This document shows positions 50,051 through 57,800 of a stretch of DNA of 64,000 nt, piece by piece. Where the stretch lies: NCBI RefSeq assembly GCF_006715285.1, contig NZ_VFMX01000001.1, positions 1,922,001 to 1,986,000 on the forward strand, read 5' to 3'. The translations under genes were made by a program, and so were the position numbers. The stretch's first letter is position 1, and each line of letters opens with the position of its first letter. The notes beneath the pieces were generated by a model, which was given only the letters and a program-made list of their open reading frames with translations, made no database searches and was not told the DNA's origin. This stretch comes from Arthrobacter sp. SLBN-83. GTDB taxonomy: Bacteria; Actinomycetota; Actinomycetes; Actinomycetales; Micrococcaceae.

Positions 50051-50640
50051 GAATTCGGGTTGATGCCCTCGAAGAGCTCGCATACGGCGTTGTAGTACTT
50101 GCCTGTCTGGCCACGGTGGCTCAGCCCGATCCTGGTGCACACCTGCTGCGACGCTGCATTCGCGGGATTCGTGACCGCAAGAACCCGTGGCAGGCCGCGT
50201 GCAAAGGCATGCCCGAGGACCACTTGGGCCGCCTCGGTGGCGTAGCCGTTTCCCCAGTGGTCCGGGTGGAAATGCCATCCGATCTCCGTGTCACCCGAAG
50301 GCTGGAGCGGCAATTCACTTCCCGACGCCGGGATGGACTTGAGGAGCAGCGTTCCGGCGAGTTGGGGCTTGTCAGTTCTTTGTTGGACTGGCTCCGGTCG
50401 GGCGGACTCAGCCTGGGCCTTGAGTTGGACGGCCCAGATCGCGTGGACGGGGTGGTCAATTCCGCGCCATCTGTCGATCAGTTCCGAGGCCTCGGCCATG
50501 CTGGTCATGACCCGCGGCTTGGTGCCGATGAATCGCTGCACCTCCCAACGCGAGTAGAGGTCAAGTACGAAGGCCGCGTCTTCGGGCTCCCACGGGCGCA
50601 GGATGAGCCGCTCAGTTTCGAGGATCGTCACGCCACCCAT
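50047..50640 (-). CDS. GNAT N-acetyltransferase (RimJ/RimL type)
   Basis: 197 residues: ILETERLILRPWEPEDAAFVLDLYSRWEV at the N-terminus and the acetyl-CoA loop HWGNGYATEAAQVVLGHAF near 130 (Q/R-x-x-G-x-G/A relaxed), then TNPANAASQQVCTRIGL. A hydrophilic insert near 75-100 (QAESARPEPVQQRTD) is longer than usual. The family acetylates protein N-termini or small amines. Substrate unknown. Confidence 0.85.
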   Translation of the reverse strand: MGGVTILETERLILRPWEPEDAAFVLDLYSRWEVQRFIGTKPRVMTSMAEASELIDRWRGIDHPVHAIWAVQLKAQAESARPEPVQQRTDKPQLAGTLLLKSIPASGSELPLQPSGDTEIGWHFHPDHWGNGYATEAAQVVLGHAFARGLPRVLAVTNPANAASQQVCTRIGLSHRGQTGKYYNAVCELFEGINPNS

Positions 50641-50689
50641 GGTGCCAGAGGAGCACGACGGCGGCAGTGCCCCTGGCGGGTGTCCGAAC

Positions 50690-52861
50690 CTATGGTTTGT
50701 AATTGGGGTTTGGCCCGATCATCGAAGCGGGAGGCGGTGCGAATGGGCCTGCCGGGTAGAGCGGCGCCACCTTGAGCATGTAGTTAGCCCATTGAGGTCC
50801 AGCAATCATGTACCCGTCCAAGCGCGGGTAGAAGGTGCCGTTGATGGTCACGTTCTGGCCTGCCCGTTTTTGGCCTTCCAGTGCATCACCAAAGAAAGAT
50901 GCCGTCACCAGGCCGGTGGTGTACCCCACCACCCAGGTGGAGCCGTTGTTGTTGGAAGTTCCGGTCTTGGCTGCCGTGGGAACCTTGTCCTGCACTTTGG
51001 GGTTGATCCAGACGCCCGAGCCCTTCTTCAGGACATCCTGCAGCACGGAGTTAACACCCCGGGCCACGTCCGGTTTGACCGCACCATGGCAGTCCGGCGC
51101 CTGGGCCGGCAGCTTGGCTCCGGCAGCATCCTTGATCTCCACCAGTGCGATCGGTGCACAGAACTGGCCCTCCGTGGCAAAGGTGGCAAAGGCGTTTGCC
51201 AGCGTGAGGGGAGCGACGCCCGTGCCGCCCAGCAGGTTGCCCAGCTGGTGCATGTTGACAGGCGAGCTGTCCAGGCCGCTGTGCAGGCCCACGGCATCCA
51301 CCATCTTCTGGATGCCGCAGAAATCCAGCTGGGAAGCGGAAGCGAAGGTGGCGGTGTTGATGGAGTTGTAGAGGCCGTAGTTGACGGGCATGGGCCGGTA
51401 GAACCCGTCTTCGGCATTCTGCAGGTCATCGGCAGCGCCAAGGGCCGGGTTTGCCTGGGCTGTGCTGTAGGCCCCAAGAACCTTCCCGCAGCTGTCCCTC
51501 CAAGGGAACCCCAGCGGATAGACGCGACGTGAAGCGTCCACTTCGGCGGTGAGCGTCTTGCCCTCGTTCAGCCACTCGGCAAACGTGAAGGGCTTCATGG
51601 TGGATCCCGGCTGGAACCCGCCGGAACCGTTAAGGTCATTCCCCTGAGCGTCCCTGGCATCCACGTTGAAGTTCAGGTTGGTATCGAACTTTCCGGGCTG
51701 CGGAAGGAAAACCGTGTTTTGGGCCATTGCCAGGATCTTGCCGCTGCCGGGCTGGATGCTGACCAGCGATGCCGCCCAATGGTCCGGGTTCGCTCCTGCT
51801 GTTCCATCCACCTGTGCTTGGGCAGCGGCCTGGAGCCGGCTGTCCAGGGTGGTGACGATGGTCAGGCCGCCGCGGTAGAGCCGCCGCTCGCGTTCAGCTT
51901 CGGTTGGGCCATACGCGGGATTATTCAGGATCAGGTGGGAAATGTAGTCGCAGAAGTAAGGAGCCATGGTGGCATTGGCGCAGCCCTGCTGCTGGGGGCT
52001 GATCTTCAACTGGATGGGCGTCGCCACGGCTTCGTCGTGCTGGGCCTGGGTGATCTTGCCCAGCCGCAGCATCTCGCCCAGGACCTGGTTCCGCCGCACG
52101 ATGGACTTGTCCGGGTTGGTGGCCGGGTTGTACAGGGTGGGGCTGTTGACCACGCCGGCCAGCAAGGCCGCCTGGGGGAGCGTGAGGTCTTTCGCCGTAG
52201 TGCTGAAGAAGTGGCGGGCTGCAGCTTCAATGCCGTACGCGTTGCTGCTGAAGAACACGATGTTGAGGTAGCCCTCAAGGATCTGGTCCTTGCTGTATTT
52301 CTTTTCCAGGGTGACGGCGAGCTTCATTTCCCGCAGCTTGTCGCCCAGGTTCTTTTGCCCGTTCAAGACCACCGCGTCCGGCCGGTCCTGGGAGAGTTGC
52401 GCCTCGTTCAGGACGTTGGTCACGTACTGCTGCGTGATGGTGGACGCGCCCTGCTCGCCGCCCTTGGTCAGGTTGGACACCAGGGCCCGCAGGATCCCCT
52501 GCGGATCCACGCCGGCGTGCTCGTAGAAGCGGCTGTCCTCGATGGCGATGATGCCGTTCTTGATGAAAGGCGACATCTGGTCCAGCGGCACCTGCACCCG
52601 GTTTTCCGCATAGAACGTCGCGATTGTCTGCCCGTCCGCGGTCAGGACCTTCGTGGCCTGCGACGGCGGCTGCACCGTGAGCTCCGAGGGCAGCTTTTCG
52701 AAGAAATCAATGGAGGAGCTAACCCCCATCCCCGCTGCGGCGACGGCAGGAACCACCAGGCTCGCCACCAGGACGCCGCACATGACACTGGCTGCCAGGA
52801 ACCCCAGGATCCTTCCCAAGGCCGCGTTGAAACCCTGCCTGCGCTTCCGCTTCTTCGCCAT
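50690..52861 (-). CDS. Class A penicillin-binding protein (transglycosylase/transpeptidase)
   Basis: 723 residues. A basic N-terminus and one transmembrane helix (about 15-45) are followed by a GT51 domain, with the catalytic Glu in AIEDSRFYEHAGVDPQGILRA near 107 and GASTITQQYV, and then a transpeptidase domain with the SxxK box QPGSTMKPFTF near 420, an SIN box near 500 (YNSINTATFA) and the KTGTSNNNGSTWVVGYT box near 640. It polymerises and cross-links peptidoglycan outside the membrane. The C-terminus is short, without PASTA domains. Divergent from the PadR gene. Confidence 0.92.
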   Translation of the reverse strand: MAKKRKRRQGFNAALGRILGFLAASVMCGVLVASLVVPAVAAAGMGVSSSIDFFEKLPSELTVQPPSQATKVLTADGQTIATFYAENRVQVPLDQMSPFIKNGIIAIEDSRFYEHAGVDPQGILRALVSNLTKGGEQGASTITQQYVTNVLNEAQLSQDRPDAVVLNGQKNLGDKLREMKLAVTLEKKYSKDQILEGYLNIVFFSSNAYGIEAAARHFFSTTAKDLTLPQAALLAGVVNSPTLYNPATNPDKSIVRRNQVLGEMLRLGKITQAQHDEAVATPIQLKISPQQQGCANATMAPYFCDYISHLILNNPAYGPTEAERERRLYRGGLTIVTTLDSRLQAAAQAQVDGTAGANPDHWAASLVSIQPGSGKILAMAQNTVFLPQPGKFDTNLNFNVDARDAQGNDLNGSGGFQPGSTMKPFTFAEWLNEGKTLTAEVDASRRVYPLGFPWRDSCGKVLGAYSTAQANPALGAADDLQNAEDGFYRPMPVNYGLYNSINTATFASASQLDFCGIQKMVDAVGLHSGLDSSPVNMHQLGNLLGGTGVAPLTLANAFATFATEGQFCAPIALVEIKDAAGAKLPAQAPDCHGAVKPDVARGVNSVLQDVLKKGSGVWINPKVQDKVPTAAKTGTSNNNGSTWVVGYTTGLVTASFFGDALEGQKRAGQNVTINGTFYPRLDGYMIAGPQWANYMLKVAPLYPAGPFAPPPASMIGPNPNYKP

Positions 52862-52956
52862 TCCTCAGCCCTCGTGCTCGGAGGTGGGACCAGAATACGC
52901 TCACGCCAAGGACGGAAACAGAGGCGGAAAGGTCAGGATTTGGTCACGTCCAACCG

Positions 52957-52995
52957 TTGACGGGCGATATTTACCGATATATCTTTAAATATCGC
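52957..52995 (+). promoter_or_regulatory. PadR promoter with a 32-bp nested dyad
   Basis: TTGACG (52957-52962), a 17-base spacer and TATCTT (52980-52985). Overlapping them is GCGATATTTA-CC-GATATATC-TT-TAAATATCGC (52964-52995): perfect 10-bp outer arms and a centred 8-bp inner palindrome. Such a nested site could hold two PadR dimers. The start codon is 43 bases downstream. Confidence 0.75.
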
Positions 52996-53038
52996 TGAAG
53001 TTAGAGCGACTATCTATCAACGGAAGGACGATGCCACC

Positions 53039-53665
53039 ATGAACGGCCTGTTTGATGACAAAAATCCCCGTCCTGGGTTCGGCCGGGGACGCTTCGAGCG
53101 GGGAAGGGGCCACAAAGGTCCGCACGGGCACAGGGGTCCCGGCTTTGGCCCGGGGTTTGGCCCCGGATTCGGTCCCGGTTTTGGGCCAGGCTTTGGCCCG
53201 GGTTTTGGTCCCGGCTTCGGGCGGGGCGGCCGGCGGGCCAGCCGGGGTGATGTCCGCGCGGCGATCCTCTCGCTGCTGGCGGAGGCGCCTTCGAATGGTT
53301 ACGGACTGATCAAGACCATCGCCGCAAAGACCGGCGGGATGTGGCGCCCCAGCCCCGGATCGATCTATCCCACACTGCAGCAACTGGTGGACGAAGGCCT
53401 GATCGAGGCCCTCAGCGAGGGCCGGGGAACTGAGTTTGCCCTGACCGACGCGGGCAAGGCCTACGTGGCGGAGCATGCGGAGGAAATGGAGAACGCCTGG
53501 AACGCCGAGCCGGACAGTGCTGACCGGGACTTCCACCAGAGCATTGGCAAGCTCATGGGGGCCATTCACCAGTTCCGCAGCGGAGTGTCGGAGGAACAGC
53601 GGGCCGCCGCCATTGAGAAAATGGACGAAACGCGGCGCGCGCTCTACAAGATCCTCGCGGACTAG
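53039..53665 (+). CDS. PadR-family regulator with a GPGF-repeat N-terminus
   Basis: 208 residues. The first 65 are Gly/Arg/Phe-rich, including seven tandem GPGF units (about residues 33-60). The winged helix follows (GDVRAAILSLLAEAPSNGYGLIKTIAAKTGGMWRPSPGSIYPTLQQLVDEGLI, then TEFALTDAGKAYV), then a C-terminal helix (SIGKLMGAIHQFRSGVSEEQRAAAIEKM) for dimerisation. PadR proteins repress genes for stress or efflux. Its own promoter carries a strong dyad, so autorepression is likely. The aromatic-glycine tract is not standard for the family and may mediate self-association. Confidence 0.85.
   Translation: MNGLFDDKNPRPGFGRGRFERGRGHKGPHGHRGPGFGPGFGPGFGPGFGPGFGPGFGPGFGRGGRRASRGDVRAAILSLLAEAPSNGYGLIKTIAAKTGGMWRPSPGSIYPTLQQLVDEGLIEALSEGRGTEFALTDAGKAYVAEHAEEMENAWNAEPDSADRDFHQSIGKLMGAIHQFRSGVSEEQRAAAIEKMDETRRALYKILAD
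53135..53218 (+). repeat. Seven 12-base units coding for GPGF
   Basis: Seven consecutive Gly-Pro-Gly-Phe units. Most units differ at synonymous positions (Gly GGT/GGC/GGG, Phe TTT/TTC), so the repeat is not a recent slippage product and seems kept at the protein level. Confidence 0.85.
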
Positions 53666-53668
53666 CAG

Positions 53669-54994
53669 CTACGCGAAGGAATCTTCCTTCGCGCGCCGAT
53701 CCGCGGGGACAGCGGCAGGAGCAGTTCCGTGGTGCCCCAGCATGTGGCCCAGGCTGCTGAATCCAGAGCCCATCTCCCCGAACGCGTAGGCGGTCTCGGC
53801 GTGCTCGGACAGGTCCACGCCGGCAGTTTCTGCCTCGTGGCTGACGCGGAAGCCCACGGCCTTATTGATGATCCCGGCGATAACCGCCGTCCCGATGCCG
53901 GACAGGAGCAAGGTGATGACGACGGCGGCTGCCTGGGCGATGAGCTGCTGGGCACCGCCGCCGTAGAAGAGTCCGCCGCCCATGCCGTCTACGGGCAAGG
54001 CGATGAAGCCGAGTGCCAGGGTGCCGATGAGGCCGGCGCCGAGGTGGACGCCCACCACGTCCAGCGAGTCGTCCAGGCCGAAGCGGTATTTGAGGTCCAC
54101 GAAGACGCAGCACGCGGCTCCCGCCACCAGGCCCAGTCCGATTGCTGCCACTGGGCTGATGTTGGCGCAGGACGGGGTGATTGCCACCAGGCCGGCCACA
54201 ACACCGGAGGCCGCGCCCAGGGAGGTGGGGTGTCCGTGGCGGATCTTTTCGGTGACCAGCCAGCTCAGCATTGCCGCAGAAGGGGCTACCAGGGTGTTGA
54301 TCCAAATGAGGCCGGCCTGTTCGACGCTGGTGGCCGCACCGCCGTTGAAACCGAACCAGCCAAACCAGAGGATGGCCGCGCCCAGCATGATGAAGGGGAT
54401 GTTGTGGGGGCGGTGGTTGGGGTCCTTGGCGAATCCATGGCGCTGGCCCACGATGACGGCCAGCACCAGGGCTGCCGTGCCCGAGCTGATTTCGACGACG
54501 GCGCCGCCGGCGAAGTCGATGACCTGGCCGAAGATCCGGGTGACGGCCCCGCCGGCACTCATCAATCCGCCGCCCCAGATCATGTAGGCAAGCGGGCAAT
54601 AGATGACAGTGATCCATACCGGCACAAACAGTGCCCAGGCGCTGAACTTGGCGCGGTCGGCGATGGCCCCGCTGATCAGGGCCACGGTGATGATGGCGAA
54701 GGTGGCGCTGTAGCCGGCCTTGAGCAGGTCAGGGGAACCCATCAGGTCCTGCAGCCCGAAGCTGGTGAAGGGATTGCCAAACAGCCCAAGGAAGCCGTTG
54801 CCGGTGGTCATCGAGTAACCCCAGAGGACCCACACCACGCCAACAATCCCTACCGAGATGAAGCTCATCATGATCATGTTGAGGGCCGCCTTGGCGCGGG
54901 TCATGCCGCCGTAGAAGAGGCCAAGCCCGGGCGTCATCAGCAGTACCATTGCGGCCGAAATCATCAGCCAGACGTGTTGGGCAGTGATTTCCAC
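53669..54994 (-). CDS. amt: Ammonium transporter
   Basis: 441 residues from a GTG at 54994, with AAGGGA upstream; the longer open frame to 55090 adds a basic, non-membrane stretch. Eleven predicted helices. Signatures: GLGLFYGGMTRAK near residue 25, DFAGGAVVEISSGTAALVLAV, HNIPFIMLGAAILWFGWFGFNGG with the first pore His, and VVGVHLGAGLIGTL with the second. The cytoplasmic tail (about 45 residues) is His/Ala-rich and may touch GlnK. A GlnR-like site lies upstream (55102-55117). Convergent with the PadR gene, 3 bases apart. Confidence 0.93.
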   Translation of the reverse strand: MEITAQHVWLMISAAMVLLMTPGLGLFYGGMTRAKAALNMIMMSFISVGIVGVVWVLWGYSMTTGNGFLGLFGNPFTSFGLQDLMGSPDLLKAGYSATFAIITVALISGAIADRAKFSAWALFVPVWITVIYCPLAYMIWGGGLMSAGGAVTRIFGQVIDFAGGAVVEISSGTAALVLAVIVGQRHGFAKDPNHRPHNIPFIMLGAAILWFGWFGFNGGAATSVEQAGLIWINTLVAPSAAMLSWLVTEKIRHGHPTSLGAASGVVAGLVAITPSCANISPVAAIGLGLVAGAACCVFVDLKYRFGLDDSLDVVGVHLGAGLIGTLALGFIALPVDGMGGGLFYGGGAQQLIAQAAAVVITLLLSGIGTAVIAGIINKAVGFRVSHEAETAGVDLSEHAETAYAFGEMGSGFSSLGHMLGHHGTAPAAVPADRRAKEDSFA

Positions 54995-55317
54995 CGGTGG
55001 GTCCCTTCGCAACGTGATCTTGGTGCGGGACCTGGTTGGCCCCGGAGCATTTCCCCCGGATCCATTTTTGGCGCAGCGTGTTTCAGCCAATGCCGCTTAA
55101 AGTTGCGCCCACGTTACACAAATCGCTCCGGCGTGAAGTTCACGTGTCGGCTATGTTTCGGGAATGTAAACGGCTCCTCCGCTTCGGGTGGGCGCAAAAG
55201 GCCTGTACCCCTCCAGTTCCCCGTAGCGGCGGGCCAAACGGGCCGCCGGGGGTGAGAACCGGCGTCGCACGCACTTTTGGCTTCTGTTTCGGGGCCATGA
55301 ACGGCACCTCACCCATG
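54995..55317. other. 323-base gap between amt and the nitrilase gene
   Basis: No coding sequence with a credible start is visible on either strand. The amt-proximal part holds the GlnR-like element at 55102-55117. The stretch 55140-55317 is moderately GC-rich with short inverted repeats but no clear terminator. Confidence 0.6.
55102..55117 (-). promoter_or_regulatory. GlnR-like box upstream of amt
   Basis: On the minus strand GTAAC-N6-GCAAC, which fits the actinobacterial GlnR pattern (GTnAC-n6-GaAAC) with one mismatch in the second half, 108 bases before the amt start. Consistent with nitrogen control of amt; a short motif, so not proof. Confidence 0.4.
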
Positions 55318-56112
55318 TCAGAACTTGCGGGCGTTGGCCAGGACCGGCAGCTTGGCGCGGACGCCGTCCACAGTTGAGGGATCGATATCGACGACGGCGA
55401 GTTCCGGCTTGCCCCCCAACGCCACCACCGCCTTGCCCAAGGGGGTGACGACGGCGCTGTGCCCGATTCCGGTGGGTGCCGTTCCTGCCGGGCCCGCGCC
55501 GATGGCCTGGGGGTCGCCCTGGCCGCATGCGACCACGAAGGTGGTGCTGTCCAGCGCCCGGGCGCGCACCAGGAGGTCCCATTGTTCGGCCTTGCCCGGA
55601 CCTGCGCCCCAGGACGCGCAGACGATGTTCACCTGCGCTCCTGCGTTGGCGTTGGCCGTGAACAAGCCCGGAAAGCGGACGTCGTAGCACGTGGCCAGGC
55701 CGAAGACCGTTCCGTCCAACTCGAAGGTCACGGGTGCTTCCCCCGCATCCACTGTTTTTGACTCCGTGAAGCCGAAGGCGTCGAAAAGGTGGACCTTGTC
55801 GTAGGAGGCCTCCACTCCGGGACCGGTGACCAGCAGCGTATTGCGGACCCGGCCGTCCTGGCCCGGAGTGAACATGCCGGCCACGACCGTGATCTCCAGC
55901 TCCCGCGCCATCCTGCGGACCTCGCTGGCCCACGGGCCGTCAACGGGTTCGGCGATGTCCTTCAGGGAGTGGCCGAAGGCACGCATGGTTGCCTCCGGGA
56001 AGACCACCAACTGCGCGCCGGCGTTCTTTGCCTGGGCAGCGTAGTCCCACACCAGCTCAAGGTTGGCGGCGGTGTCGGCGCCGCTGATGATCTGCGCTAC
56101 TGCGATACGCAT
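55318..56112 (-). CDS. Carbon-nitrogen hydrolase (nitrilase superfamily)
   Basis: 264 residues. The triad is visible: Glu in VVFPEATM near 42, Lys in YDKVHLFDAFGFTE near 105, and Cys in LATCYDVRFP near 140. Length and the YDKVHLFDAFGF motif suit omega-amidase or deaminated-glutathione-amidase relatives. Cytoplasmic. Starting MRIAVAQIISGAD is typical. It lies beyond the gap upstream of amt and may contribute to nitrogen recovery, though that link is only positional. Confidence 0.85.
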   Translation of the reverse strand: MRIAVAQIISGADTAANLELVWDYAAQAKNAGAQLVVFPEATMRAFGHSLKDIAEPVDGPWASEVRRMARELEITVVAGMFTPGQDGRVRNTLLVTGPGVEASYDKVHLFDAFGFTESKTVDAGEAPVTFELDGTVFGLATCYDVRFPGLFTANANAGAQVNIVCASWGAGPGKAEQWDLLVRARALDSTTFVVACGQGDPQAIGAGPAGTAPTGIGHSAVVTPLGKAVVALGGKPELAVVDIDPSTVDGVRAKLPVLANARKF

Positions 56113-56141
56113 GGGGAGCTCAATCTGTTGGTAACGGAAAC

Positions 56142-56170
56142 GGGTGTCCGGGCCAGGGGCCCGGACACCC
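56142..56170 (-). terminator. Terminator between the DUF2630 and nitrilase genes
   Basis: Perfect 13-bp arms (56142-56154, 56158-56170) with a 3-base loop, just after the DUF2630 stop on the minus strand. Confidence 0.65.
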
Positions 56171-56192
56171 AGATTAGCGCGGTGAGGCGGAC

Positions 56193-56426
56193 TTACTGCC
56201 GGTAGCCCTCAACCTCGCTGATGGGTCGGGCTTCGGCGTCGTCTGGGTTCTCGCCTGAGTCCTTCTTGGCGCGGCGCTGGCGCAGCAGGTCCCAGCACTG
56301 GTCCAGGCTCTCTTCCACGTACTTCAGCCGCGCGGGGTCCGGCTGGCCGCCTTCAGAACCCTCCCGCAGCGAGTGCTCCTCCTCCACCAGGGCCTGGATG
56401 TGCGTCAAAATGTCCTGATCATTCAT
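56193..56426 (-). CDS. DUF2630 family protein
   Basis: 77 residues: DILTHIQALVEEEHSLREG, then LKYVEESLDQCWDLLRQRRAKKDSGENPDDAEARPISEVEGYRQ. This matches DUF2630, a small actinobacterial coiled-coil family of unknown function. AAGGGGAAACC precedes the ATG. Monocistronic, followed by a hairpin terminator. Confidence 0.85.
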   Translation of the reverse strand: MNDQDILTHIQALVEEEHSLREGSEGGQPDPARLKYVEESLDQCWDLLRQRRAKKDSGENPDDAEARPISEVEGYRQ

Positions 56427-56511
56427 GGTTTCCCCTTACTCCGGTCCGGTCCCCTTCAGCGTACGTATCAGCTGCTGAAGCCACCAGTCCCCGCGCTGTA
56501 CCATCAATTTC

Positions 56512-56910
56512 ATGCCCACTGCGCTCGATATGGCAGGTCCCATCCTGGAAGTGCTCACCTGGTTGTGCCTGCCTGCGGGGCTGGGACTGCTCTTCTACAC
56601 CGGGTTCCTCCGCCGCTACGTGCACCCCTGGGATGTAGCCGAAGCCGTGGTCTACTCCGATTCCACAGGGGTGGGGTTCCGCTGGTTCGACCGGAAGCAC
56701 CAGGTGCACAACGCTCCGATGTCCCCGTACGACATCAGGGACATGGCCGTGGGGGAGACCCTGCCCATCTATTACCACCCCAAGCGCCCCACGCAGTGGC
56801 AGACCACCCAGCCTGAGGAGGCCGGCAGGACGGCCTCGGTCCTGGGCCGCTGCCTGACCGCGATCGGCTCGGTGGCACTGCTGGCAGGCTTCGTCCTGCC
56901 CATGTTCTAG
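56512..56910 (+). CDS. Small membrane protein with DUF3592-like middle region
   Basis: 132 residues: a hydrophobic N-terminal helix (about 10-32), a central soluble segment (AVVYSDSTGVGFRWFDRKHQVHNAPM, YDIRDMAVGETLPIYYHPKRP) and a C-terminal helix (about 108-132). The centre reads like DUF3592 (a strand, then G-x-x-L-P-V-x-Y-x-P-x-x-P), which is common in bacterial membrane proteins of unknown role. No strong ribosome-binding site; the start is set by the helix. Monocistronic. Confidence 0.65.
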   Translation: MPTALDMAGPILEVLTWLCLPAGLGLLFYTGFLRRYVHPWDVAEAVVYSDSTGVGFRWFDRKHQVHNAPMSPYDIRDMAVGETLPIYYHPKRPTQWQTTQPEEAGRTASVLGRCLTAIGSVALLAGFVLPMF

Positions 56911-56932
56911 GACTGCTTGCTGGCCGGCATCT

Positions 56933-57265
56933 TCAACTGGCCAGGACCACAACGATGCCCAGCACGCCCAGCGCGACTCCAGCCACTGCGGTCCACAGCA
57001 CCGCGGGCAGGTCCGCTTCGATGCTCTCACCGGCCAGCCCATGGGACCTCTCCCGGTACCGGCGGCGCTGGGTGAGGTAGATGGCAAGGGCAGCGCCCCC
57101 CGAAACCACCGGCAGCATCAGGATGGGCGCCCCGTACGTGGGAAGCCAGCGCAGGAAGAAGGCGCTCGCGGTTACCAGCGCCAGCATGGTCCGGCCCCAC
57201 GCAAGGGCCGTCCGCTCCGGCTGGAGCCCGGGATCGCCATGGGGTGCGGGTGCGCGGGACGGCAC
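56933..57265 (-). CDS. DUF202-family membrane protein
   Basis: 110 residues from a GTG at 57265, four bases after the upstream stop. Pattern: DPGLQPERTALAWGRTMLALVTASAFFLRWL, then two further helices (ILMLPVVSGGAALAIYL, VLWTAVAGVALGVLGIVVVL). The Leu-Gln-x-Glu-Arg-Thr-x-Leu-Ala-Trp start is the DUF202 hallmark. Second of a coupled pair. Function unknown. Confidence 0.8.
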   Translation of the reverse strand: MPSRAPAPHGDPGLQPERTALAWGRTMLALVTASAFFLRWLPTYGAPILMLPVVSGGAALAIYLTQRRRYRERSHGLAGESIEADLPAVLWTAVAGVALGVLGIVVVLAS

Positions 57266-57269
57266 GGAA

Positions 57270-57674
57270 TCAGCGCCAGAGGATAAAGACCAGAACGACG
57301 GCGGCAGCCAGCGCGCCTGCCCCGGCCAACAGGGGCACAAACAGCGGCAGCGGCAGCGGGGCTTTGCTGCGCATGCTCCGTTCCACCCGGAGCCAGCGCA
57401 CCGCCGCCCCGCCACTCAGCATCATGCCCAGCAGCAGTAGAAGGACCGCCAGGCCTTTGCGGACAGGTTCGATGAAGAGGCCGGACGTGAACGCCTCGAT
57501 GGCGATGCCGCCCGCCAGCAGCGCAAGGGACGTGCGGATCCAGGCCAGGAAGGTGCGCTCGTTGGCAAGGGTGAAACGGGGGTCCGGTTCCTCACCTCCG
57601 GGCAGCAGCCGTTCCGCGATTCTTCCGCGCGACGGCGGGACCGCCTGACCGGACGGCTGCTCACTGTTGATCAC
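57270..57674 (-). CDS. DUF202-family (YidH-like) membrane protein
   Basis: 134 residues with DPRFTLANERTFLAWIRTSLALLAGGIAIEAF and two more helices (VRKGLAVLLLLLGMMLSGGAAVRW, LLAGAGALAAAVVLVFIL), i.e. the YidH branch of DUF202. A disordered N-terminus of about 30 residues. It precedes the second DUF202 gene, so the two products probably form a complex. Function unknown. Confidence 0.85.
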   Translation of the reverse strand: MINSEQPSGQAVPPSRGRIAERLLPGGEEPDPRFTLANERTFLAWIRTSLALLAGGIAIEAFTSGLFIEPVRKGLAVLLLLLGMMLSGGAAVRWLRVERSMRSKAPLPLPLFVPLLAGAGALAAAVVLVFILWR

Positions 57675-57800
57675 CGGGCCAGTTTAGCCGTGTGTGCATG
57701 GTGCAGCCGGACAGCCGATTTGGAAACTAAGCATGCTTGCTATTAGTTTGGTTCCAGCCTCTCCGTTTGGCCCCCCAATCAAGCGGAGAGGCTTCCATCT

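Noticed and set aside
51719-52960. A 413-codon plus-strand open frame opposite the PBP gene
   Set aside because: Antisense shadow of a well-defined class A PBP; no recognisable domain.
53135-53218. Tandem 12-base units as a possible non-coding repeat
   Set aside because: They are in frame within the PadR gene and most vary only at synonymous positions.
53729-55255. A 508-codon plus-strand open frame opposite amt
   Set aside because: Antisense shadow; Gly/Asp/His-rich, with no domain, while the Amt protein on the minus strand has all its signatures.
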